Assembly (NCBI RefSeq): GCF_000003815.2
Contig: NC_049980.1
Coordinates: 30,256,768-30,320,767 of the forward strand
Length of the DNA: 64,000 bases
Reading direction: 5' to 3'
From: Branchiostoma floridae
Lineage: Eukaryota; Chordata; Leptocardii; Amphioxiformes; Branchiostomatidae
In this document: piece by piece, positions 12,164 through 23,500 of the stretch
Layout of the letters: the number at the start of each line of letters is the position of its first letter
Numbering within the stretch: the first letter of the stretch is position 1
Program-made: the position numbers and the translations under genes
The notes under the pieces: model-generated
What the model saw: only the letters and a program-made list of their open reading frames with translations
Told to the model about the DNA's origin: nothing
Database searches by the model: none

Positions 12164-14580
12164 ACTGGAGTAAGGAAATAAAAAGTACACTAACTACATA
12201 ATTTAAATTAACCCATAAAAAACATTTTAAAAAAGGACATTGACTACATAATTCCGTTTATTTATTTTAGATGATTCGGTTGTAAAGGGTGAACCACCCT
12301 TAATCTTGGATATAAGCTTTGTCTTCAAAAAGTATCCTATTACACTTCCGCTTTACATTGTTCAAAGTACTTCAACACGTTTCAGGATATTGCTGTAAAT
12401 GAGCTTCGGATGCCATAGATATCCCTGTATATTACACACCAGCTCATTCACCCCCATACATATAAAAGTAATTGATATTCAGCCAGCATTTCTAGGAAGT
12501 GGAGTGTCAGAAGTTGCATCATCTACTTGGAAATACAGGTTTCGGTTTCGGTCCCTGCATACAGCCAGTCGGTTGGTTCAAATCAGTTAATCTAATGGTG
12601 CATCGTTAAGGTCAACATTTACGTCTTCTCTTTCCATCATGTTATTAAAGGCAAACATCGACACCAAAGAGTGATGTCTCAACTATCGGATAAGCAGAGA
12701 ATACAAAGTATGCCAAGCAATTTATGGCACCGTCCCCGTGAATAAGTGGAACATTCCCGAGTTGGTTTGATGCTCACAGAGAGAGGACGTGTTTCCGTTC
12801 AAGTACTAAATCTGTCTGGCACATATCGGAGAACGAAACGTGAAAATGAATGCAGGTTTTGGTTTCGACTCCAGTGAGCGGTTGGCATCCTGTGTGTAGG
12901 ATCTTGGAGCTCTACAGCAGGCGACACACGCAGTCGGAGCTACAAGTCACACGTAAGTACGTTTCCCATGTTAATGCTGCTATCGATCTCACAGTGACGG
13001 AGACAATTATATGGTATTTCATTCTCTAAAGACACTGTTGTTTACTTAAATGTCTCGATACTGCCTACTTCCTCATTATGCTGATGCATAGAAATGGAAA
13101 ACATTTCAAAAAGTGCTGTTACTTCAATATAGATCGATTGAAGCCAAATGTATTCGCATCACGGCACTAAAAGATGGGACGATAAAAACAAATGTCGTGA
13201 CTAGTTATTAATTCGTCGTGGGCGATTGTTGGCCACGACCGCACGACCGACTCGTACGTTTATAGAATCAGAGGGAAATGTATCTGCAAGTGTACCTTAA
13301 ATCTGCCGGTCAACTAGAGGTACTTCCTAGCTGGCTACCATCCTCCGTAGGCGGAAAATCCTGTATTCAAGGCAGGTCTGATCACAATTTTCATTTTCGG
13401 CTGAACCCGGAAGTAAGTTGCAGGCGTGCTGTTGAGGTCATAGTGCACACGGGTCAGCTTTAGTCAGCTCCACGTGATAGTCATACGGTGTGCGGCTCTC
13501 ACACAAATAAGATACCTGGTCGGTCAAAGTTCGCGGTGCACGACAGGGTCTAAAGATCAGTGCTTGGTACATGTATGCGATGAACGTTGGCGTGAACTAT
13601 CGAGTGTTTTCGACGGAGTAGGGGGCAATAAGGTACGTGCCGGTGGGTAACAATTTCATAACATGTGCCCTGTTTCCGGACCACTTGTGGCTGAGTAAGG
13701 GTAGGAGATGAAAAGGCGAGGTCTAATGTAATGTCGTGTCGTGTATTTAACAATAGCGATATGAGAAATGTGGATACTTTACTCTATATCTAGGCTCCCA
13801 CAGAAAATATTTGTACTTTTTCTTTTGGGCGTTACCCTCAGTGGGCGTTACCCTTATCGAACCCAGTGGGCCTTAATAACGCCTCAGAGCAGTTTGTAAA
13901 CAAACAAGAGTTCTTGACTGTCAGTTGTGACAAACTGCACATATGAACCCGCCGTGAGGTTTATATCAAGTGTGTAGCTGTTGTTTACTTTGTCAACCTG
14001 TCGAACGGCGTGCTCGTTCTTAATTAAATGTTCCCTCTTGCCTGTTTTGACACCAAGAATTTACAGTTACCGCTGTTGTTGATATTTCCGCCCAATCGGC
14101 TTTCGAACCTGTGCTGTTCGTAACTCGACCTGTTTGACCCGACCTGCCGCACGATTTTACTCAATGCACACCTACATGTGGGTGGGTGTAACGGCAAATA
14201 GAAGACTGAATACAATGGGCGACTGGCTGAGAACGCTGTGACAAATTCATAATGACACCCGAGCTTAAGTTAAAAATCAATAGAATTGGAGGGGTCGTTA
14301 TTTCAATGAAAATGCTGTTTTAATTTCAGATCGATAAGACCTGACGACTTGACTCAAATTTTTAGTCATACTCAGTAAAATGTTTTGTTTTCCCGCCAGT
14401 ACAAGTGTCTTGTTCCTTACCAAATAAATTACAACGTACGTCGTGCAGTATAAATAATTACGCGATTAAGTAAGCTTAACCTAATACTTTGATAGACTAA
14501 CACTGCACCATCCCAATCCCACAGGACAACCGTTAAAAAGGAACAATTTACGACAAGGTCATTGACCTGCCGACCTCAAG
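12164..14580. promoter_or_regulatory. Shared upstream region of the divergent GTPase-kinase pair
   Basis: The two paralogous genes are transcribed away from each other from this 2.4 kb. On the plus strand a good donor (ACAC|GTAAGT at 12953) and a good acceptor (CCCACAG at 14524) predict a 5' UTR exon ending at 12952 and a second UTR exon from 14525 to the ATG at 14581. On the minus strand an acceptor sits one base before the ATG (12165-12166), so that gene also seems to have a 5' UTR intron. The promoters therefore probably lie close together around 12.6-12.9 kb. No TATA box or known element was assigned. A direct repeat of TGGGCGTTACCCT occurs near 13825-13860. Confidence 0.5.
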
Positions 14581-17500
14581 ATGGCGACCGGACAGGAGTT
14601 CACCTTGACGGAGGAGGACGTAGACAACATCGAGGACGATGATTTGGAAAACGTCATAGAGCTACTGGAGACGTACGAGATTAACTATGACGGGCTGGAC
14701 ACCGTTCCTGAGCTCAAGGAGCTGCTCAAGCAGAAGTGCCGAGAGGAGGAAGCGGCGAAGTCAGGACTACAGGAACAGGAAACGGTAAGATCGGGAAAAA
14801 AACCTGCGTTCTTTAGGCGTACTCTCCAAGCAGAGGTTTGGTTCCGGCTGTTTATTTTTCTTATGTGTTTTAGCCGTTTGCTTTAGGTCCCACAGTCCGG
14901 GAGACAAAGAAAACGGTACAAAATTTGAGAAAAAAAACACGATAAAAACGCCCAAAGCACGTAAAAAAACAGAACCTCTGCTCGGAGAGTACTATTATAG
15001 TATAGACACCTGTTTACGACTATCCTGGTCTCTAATAAAGTTAGTGCGGTATTCGTATCTGATAGTGAATGGTTTCAAGGGAGCCACAGTATATGAAAAC
15101 AGAACTACAGGAACAGGAAACGGTAATTAAGCTCGGAAAACAACCTTTCGGCCCTCGATGCCTCACGCCCCTTTTCTGCAAGCAGATGTTAGGCTTAAGG
15201 AAAGATAAGGACCAAAGAATTTTCTAAAAATATCAAACCAAGGAAATACTAATCAAGGAAATGTCAATTGGCGAAATTAAAACATGAGAAAAAATTTGCC
15301 TTCGGGATCCTTGCTTAACTCCTACATCACATTTTATATATGGTATTTTCCCAAGTTGCGTATTCCTGTCGCTTGTCTGTTGTTTGTAAACCATTTGTGA
15401 AACCATGATTATCGGTTTGTTTTCGAATTTGTCCAGGCCACGTCTGTTATGAAGATGTTGATAGAAGATGACAAAAGAAAGCGAGAGGAGCTGATTCAGA
15501 CTTGCGAAGACCTATCAAGGTGAGCTGCAACTTACTCTTAAAGAGAGCCCCCTGGCGGGATGTGTTGAAAATGACCAGCTGATAAAGCATATTATGACGG
15601 TACGTCCCTAGGCTTAACGTTGTGTGAAAGAAAAATAAGCAAACGCATTCAGAAATTTCATTTAACGATTTAACTGAGGCTTTGGAATATCGACTAATAA
15701 ATTATTTATGTCACTCCTAATGCAATACATGTAGCTATGAAAAGTGAATATAAGTTAATTGGACAGGCTGTTGGAAAAGTACTTCTTGGAGAGTTTCATT
15801 TTTATGAGCACGTTTTGTGAAATTTCGTCATTCCCTGATAGCTTTCTGGCGAACCTGGACGAACAGACGAAAGAAGAAGCAGAAGCTAACATCCCTGGGT
15901 ACGAGACCCAGCTGAGGCAGCAGATTGAAAACCTGTCGAAAGGCGACTGTCCCATCCTCGTCGCTGGTAGGGAAATTTAAAGGGGTTGTTACTAAGGCAC
16001 AACCAGCATGGTTTGAATTTTATCCAGAATAACTACTTATCTATATAGGAGTCATGGGATTTTCTTCGTATTAAGTAGCTTGCGATATTTTTCGTCATTG
16101 TATACATGTATATATCTGACGTAAAAGAAGCCAGCACGCTTATTGACGAGAGTGGGTTGAGCCGATGTATCTAAAACATGTGAGGCTGCATTGCACTACT
16201 AATAAGGCTGTTTTGAAAAGCATGACGCTTTATTTCCAGCTAAGTATGGCAAAAGAAGAATACGGTTACGGTTTTTTTCCTGGCTTGTAACAATATTGTC
16301 AATGGTCTGGAGCGATGTCTCGTTCAATTACCACTTCAGAGTTCTTAATCATACACCATGTCCTCTGACAATAATTAAAAGCTCCCCTGTTTCCTCCTTA
16401 GGTGAGACGTCTGCGGGTAAGAGCAGTCTGTTAAACCTACTGCTGGGGGAGGAGGTGCTGCCGTACTCTCACCTGTCCTCAACTTCCGTTATCTGCGAGC
16501 TCAAGAACGGACAGGACAAACGGGTGGTGGTGCACAGGTACGAGCTTCATCTCACCGCACAGGTGTGCGAGTAAAGGTAGATTCAGCTGTAGTTTATTTG
16601 TGTGGACGGTGGTCAAGCCTAGCCTTCTCGGAGCGTGGCGCTTTTTAGAGGGGGGGGGGTGAAAGTCACGAATCAGTCCCCCCCCCCCCCCAAGGAAAAT
16701 AAACGCCGCCGCTACAAGAAGGCTGCGAAAGAGGCTAAGTATGATCGCTAGTGATTTCATTCATGTATCACAATTGTCAGCGTACATGTATATCGTGAAT
16801 GATTAAGATGGTATTGGTAGCTGGAAGTCTAGTTCAGACGCCGTTTTATAAGTTGCGCCAAGAAAGAATACCAAAGTACCAGATTTGCAGTTCCAGATGA
16901 TTTCTCAAGCCAAGTGCGAAGTAAAACCACCTAATATAAGAAAGGTGACAGACGGTCCATAAACGTCGGCTTACGCAAGATTCTGTAGAAACAACACAAA
17001 CAACTTAATGGTCCTATCGCAGGTGGCAGCCTGGCGATGACGGGAGGTACGTGGTGGAGTTTAAGCTGACTCCTGACGTGCCGTACCACGACCAGCTGGC
17101 GCAGTACGTGCATCAGAAGGGGGACAGGGACCTGCCGTCTGAGGTCAAGATGATAGAGATTTTCTGGCCCATACCCATCCTGCAGGTACATTTTACAATA
17201 TTGCGGGCTGTGCACGTATACGTTTGTTAACGATTTTAAGAGCGCATGCGTTTTGTGATGCATTGTTGAAGAATTGTATAAAGTATAACCTGTACAAGTA
17301 AAAGTATAACCTGGGCTTTCCAGCAGGTGACGTACACAATCGTTTTCATGAATAAACAGTGTTCACAAACCAACAACGTCGATGAAAAATGAGAAACACA
17401 ATTTTCATGCTATTTTGTAGTCGGGACTAACCCACCCTAACCCCAACACCTACAGCTATCCCTAACCATTTACCATTATTATGATAGCTCCACCCATAGC

Positions 17501-20500
17501 CCTAGATTCTAAACCTAACTGTAACCCTCACCCTAACTACCTCATAACAGTGCCTCTACTCCATATCCTAACGCCACACTGACGGGCTGACGTTCAGTTC
17601 TTTCACGCCATTCTGAAATCTATGTCCATTCATGTATAAACTTCTTGGTGCACGTTTCTAGGGTGATATCTTCATCGTAGACAGCCCAGGCGTCGGGGAG
17701 AACGAGAGGATGACGCAACAGGTCATGGAGTACATCCCACAGGCCTTTGCGTTTATCTACGTCATCAACAGCGCCAACGCAGGAGGAGTGCAGGAGGATA
17801 GGGTGAGTTGTCTCATGTCATCTTTAAGCGACTTTCTCTCGTTTCCTTCTCTTAAGCGCTCTGCTTCCCTCTTTCGTATCCTCATTCAATGGTGACGCTT
17901 GGCATAAAACAATACCTCTAAACAATGGCTGCGGCTAGATGTACAGTGGTCAGCGTAATATAACCAGCTGCTGCCGCGGCGCGTACCTGCCAACTCGAAC
18001 CTCATGTGTCACAGTCGTTATACTGACTATGTAGAGACTCACAAACAATACCTGCATGCCTACACTTCATTTAAGCCTAGCCATCGTCTTACTGACCTGA
18101 TAAGCTTAATTTCTTTTGAAGAATTGAGTACCTGTCTGCAATAGTGATGATTTAAACTATTGATAGTACGTAAGATATTGATAAACAGTATTTCTCCTTT
18201 AGCTCCAAAAACTCTTGAGGACCCTCATCGAAAAGAAGTCTACAAAAGAGCTGCAGGCGTTTCACCCGAAGTCGTCCATCTTCATCTTCAACAAGTGGGA
18301 CCAAGTCCCGAAGAAGGAGGAGGAGGAAGTGAAGGAGAAGATGGTGGAGAAGCTGAGGAACTGTTGGAAAGGACTGGACCCCGAGTCGCAGGTGTTCTAC
18401 TTATCTACCATCCAGGTGAGACACTGACGGGATTTACACCGAGTAGTTTTATCTTTTATTCATTGGTTTGTTTGATACACACAGCCAGGGCTGTACAACT
18501 AGCCCGTGGCTATCACAAAGGGCTAGCCCTGCTGACAGAGACGATACAGATGGTCTCTCTGTTGTAAATAACATACGAGAAACTGACGGAAGAGTGAGAT
18601 CTTCGAACTCGTATTTTCTTAGGTTAACTGAAATAAATGTCACTAGAACTTGTAAAAATTGTTAATGCTAACATCACATTTGCACAAAGGAGCCGGGTCG
18701 GGTAGTTTGGGGGAACGAAAAGTACGATATAAAAGACAACAAAAACACAAAACTGACCAAGCAAAATTCAACATCATGCCTTGTGCACATTCATTCGCAT
18801 ATTTATATTTAATGTTTCGTTTTCGCGAACAGCCCGACCGGGCCCTGGGTAGAAAATGTGACGAATGCATAAAGAAGAAACTATCTTATTATAAAATTTG
18901 TATTGTCATGTGGCTTGAGAACAGTGGCAGAATGTTTCACTATGGTATTAACGGTTACTACTTTGACATTAGGCGGCCAGAATGCTGAAGGCAGGGGCGG
19001 GACCCACCGAGGATTTCCGGCGACTGTTGGACGGGTTTCACCGATTGGTACCGGAGGGGCTCAAGTCACGACTGCTGGCGCACTACAGGTAAGAAGTTAC
19101 GTCAACATGTGTACTATCACATTACTTGCTAAAGTAGCGTGCGTAGTCAATGCTTCTTGCCTCTGTACCGAGACCGGTTGGGAGTTCGAAAACCAATGTC
19201 CCTCACCCGACATGCACGCTACTGGAAAGGGTCGCAGTCCTTCGGACGGAACGTTAAATCGTGGTATGCTGCTCATTCTGCTTGCCAAAAAGAGGTGTAC
19301 GGAACTTTTAATTACAATCAACCTATAAGTTTTGTATATTATGTCACGTATTCTCTCTTAAGGAAGATGAACTCTTGAGTGACTGGTTCGAAATCAATTT
19401 CACTTTTCACTATAATATCCCTTGCAAAAGTTTGCGGTAGAAGACATCGGCATTCTCTTGGTGCTAAGCTTTAAATATGGCTTTCGGCGATGTCAGAAAA
19501 AGGGAAAATAATACCATATACGCCATTTGTGTATCCCCAGCTGGCTGGAGTACCTGCTGAAGAGAATCCTATTCTTCGTGCGTGCCCGACTGGATCTCGC
19601 CAGGGCCACGACTCAGCAGAAGGAGGAGCGCTCTCGAACTATCTCAAGGTACAGCATGTATTTACAACAAAAAATACCCGGGATATACGTGTAGATGGGA
19701 TAACAGAAAGCAGTGTTTATTTTAGTTGAACTTAACGTTAGTTTCACATATATGAATACATAGAATACAAACAACCACAACCACAAAAAAACCTCGTCAG
19801 GAAATACAGGTCAAAATCTGCTGAACTGACTAAATGATATAATTGATCAATTTTTTCTCCAGGCGGCTTCAGAAGTTCGAGAAACACTCGAAGCAGATTC
19901 TGGACTCCTTGGAGGAAGAGGTGAACAGAAGAACCCAAGTCATCGTGGACAAGCTTCACAGTTACATGACAAGTCCCTCTGTCAGGTCAGTAGATGGCAA
20001 CTTAATTGGTCTAGTTGTTCGGGATGTCTACTTACTAGGATCTGAAGGTTTCGGATTCAAATCCCTATCAGCTGTGCCCTCTGGAATGAAAATTACAACT
20101 ATTTGACTGATGGCGAGTACGGAGCTTTGGTTAGGAGCGTCCTCTTGGTTACATAAAACATAAAGCCTGGGAACCCGTGTCCAATGCACAAAACTGGTGT
20201 GGTGCGCTTAAACGCCTTTACCGGTCAAAGAAACGCATTTTGAGCATTCGAAAGTGTTTAACGAATCAAATCAATTAAAAACCATCAACTATGTACTTGT
20301 GCTGTATTTTGATTTCTTTATGACAGCCATATTCAGCATTGTAAATTGAGTGTTAAAGTTTTACTTGCATCACTTAATAAGTCAGTTCGTCGATTGTACT
20401 GCGCATGGTATGGACTAACCTTTGACATACTGCCCACGATACATTTCGCTGTGCATAAATAGCGAACCAGCTTATGTTCATTACTTTAATCCACCTCTTG

Positions 20501-23500
20501 TTATAGAGAAACGCTGTGCCACTGGACGGAGGAGGAGACGCCGGAAGCGCACGATCTGGAGTCGCTGGAGCACGAGACGCAGAAGCTCATCCAGAAGCGC
20601 CTGGCAGACACCGTCGAGGCCTGGGAACGAGAGCACATGCTGGTGAAGATGGCGCAGGAGAAGATCACCGAACTCTTCAAGAAGGAGTTCCACATCCTGG
20701 ACGACGAGTTCATGGAGATCGAGAAGACGTTCCTGCTATCTGGAGAGGTAACGTAACCTAACCTAACGCGAACGAAGATAGCGACACAGTTTTGATTTAA
20801 CACGCAAAGACTATATATACCTCACATATACCTCTAATTCTTCTTGGTCTTTTTTTAATGGTCTGGCTTGACCTCATGGAATGGAACAGTAAATATGTCG
20901 AAACAATTATTGCGAAACAATGATTTTAAGACGGCGTTACCTCTGCAACGGAGATACGAAAAACTAATGGCTTTTTTTTTTATTTCTCATAGCTGAAGGT
21001 TGAATATTCAAGTAACGTTACAATATTGAGTAAGAATGCGAAATGTAGTGGTGAAAGATGATGAAAGACAGTGGATTCTACCTGAACCACTTTAGTGTTT
21101 TTAAGGATTTATCCAGTTGCTTAATTTGTTTCCCTTCCACAGCTGTCAAACATAGAGGACATCAACGTAGGCCTTGCCGGCACGGAGATGAGTGTCGTCC
21201 AGAACCAGGCGCAGTTCAGCGCCAAAGAGATGGCCATCATCGGGCTAACGGCGCCGGTCTGGATTCCTCTCGCCATAGTTGCTGGTAAGCTAAGTACAGG
21301 ATGGCCCAATCGATTGAAACATGTTGTACATTACAGGTATATTTGTTGATGAGAAAAGAAACCTTAATAGCCGTTCTTCTTCTTGATTTTTTTTTCTTGT
21401 ACTTGTTAAAAGGGGGACAAGCGCCTAGAGATACCTAGTGTGCCAACTAGACTGTGTTGGTCCACTCATACTGTGAACGACACCTCGTTTCGATCAGTGT
21501 GGCAGGTTCTTTAACGTGCTAGAGTTGTGGCTCTGCTTATATCACTTTTCCACTTAATGTCCTATCCAAGAGATGTTCCAAACCAAAGCTAGGTAGGTAC
21601 TCATTTGCACTCAATTAATTAATGCTATTCAATAACACATTTTGTGTTCTTTATCATCAGGAGTGATCGCCCTTCCGATTTTGGGGAGTATGGCCGCCCA
21701 GTCAAAGATCAAGGAATGGACGGAACTGAGCAAGTAAGTTTTTGAAAATGAATTAAAGATTTTCTTGCACGATTGATGTTTGAATTGCAAACAGTGAAGG
21801 AATTGTAATGTTACATGCTCAGAAATTTCTATTAAGATTAACAAGACTTTTTAACTTATATCTCTCAGGGATTATTTTCAAGGATCCATTGCGACCCGTG
21901 AAGGCATCTCTGAAGATGTCCACGTTCAAGGTTCAAGGTTCATTGTTTTCAACAAATAAACTTCTCTTTCTGTTTGAACTTTCTAAAATTTGAAGGCTAA
22001 CAGTTACACGTATTTCCCGGACTAGGTACCGAGCTGCTCGCGTGGCGCACATGAAGGAATGTACCATGATGTACCTGAACCATGTAAACACCAAGTACAT
22101 CCAGGACATTGTAGTCGGACAGCTGTCAAACCTGCACCACTACCTGGACCAGCTCAAGGTAAGTAATGCAATGTTTTAGAATCTTTTGTCGAGGAATGGT
22201 TTTAAAAAAAACAGCAAAACGAAAGACGTCGCCAAGGACAATAAAGTATTTTCCCCTCAGAAACTACCCCGTGGCATTGGACTAGGCACAGGGACCTGCG
22301 AGCATCGACCAACATCTAGATATTGAGAGAACATCGGGTGTATTTCTCCTCGGCCGATCTAGATCCTGCTGTTCGACAAAGATTTTATTTTGCTATGGAT
22401 CCAACCCAATTGATACTAAGTAACATTACATAGAGTACGATTGTAACAATTTGAAATGGGTACGGGTGCGAGATAGTCTGTCTAGCTTGTTGGTGGCCAT
22501 GGAAACAAAAATAAATAAAATCGTGCTTTTTTCAGGACGCAATTCCGAAATTGATCAATGCCGACAAGAAACTGATCGAGAACTTGAGGACAGAAACGAG
22601 GGAGGGCAGTCAGCTCATCCGCATGTACCGACCCATCAATACCAGGTAAGGTATTGGCAATGTTCACACCTAAGGCCTAGGTCACATTATCAAACCGGGG
22701 CCCGGCCCGGCAACTTTCGGGAGCGAAAAGAAAGATATAAAAGACGTCAAAATACACAAATTGTCAAAACAACATTCATGATCATTATATGTGTATATTT
22801 CTAGGTATATGTTTTAATTTTTTTGTGATTTGATCCTTCCAGTGATTTGGATGTCTCCCCTGTAGCATTGCATTTTGAAACTCCTTGTAGTATGCTTTAT
22901 ACTATACGGTTGTCTCCTTACTACATGTCCAAACCACGTTAGTCTTCTAAACCTGATGACATCGACGATGGAGCGTTCCATTCCAAGTCTAGCTCTGATT
23001 TCATCATTTGGTATACGGTCACGGAGTGTAATACTGCACCATACAACATGATTTATTGCAGCGTATATTATGTATGACAGACTTCTCCCAGGTGTATTTT
23101 CTTTAACGTCGATTCTTTTTCCATTGATCATCCTAAAAGAGGAGAACTCCTTCTGGGTCAGCTCGAGTATTTCCGGGCTGTGAACATGAAGACGTACGAT
23201 GTGCAGGTCCGAGAGTTGCAGGACTGGGACCGGACCCGCCCCATCGCCAGCGGCAGCTTCGCCGATGTGTACTCCGCCAGACTTCACGGCAGGCCCGTGG
23301 CGCTGAAGGTGACCAGGTGTCCACTCACGGACGATAACACGCTGGAGGTGCTGCAAGAGGAAGAGATAATGAGGTATTTTTATTTTATTTTAGATGATCA
23401 ATTCAGCCGAAAAAAATTTTCCACATTTTCGCGTGATTAGAGTTTTAGATTTCCTGAAAAACGCAGCAGTTTCATTTGAAGCATGCTCGCCTATGGTCGC

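Noticed and set aside
15767-15841. Longer form of exon 3 of the plus-strand GTPase-kinase
   Set aside because: It is in frame with an AG acceptor, but adds a hydrophobic stretch (FLESFIFMSTFC) absent from the paralogue, and its acceptor lacks a pyrimidine tract. It is kept only as an alternative.
22814-23356. A 180-aa minus-strand ORF as one gene
   Set aside because: Only the C-terminal half is LINE-derived. The N-terminal half is the antisense of kinase exon 23140-23373.
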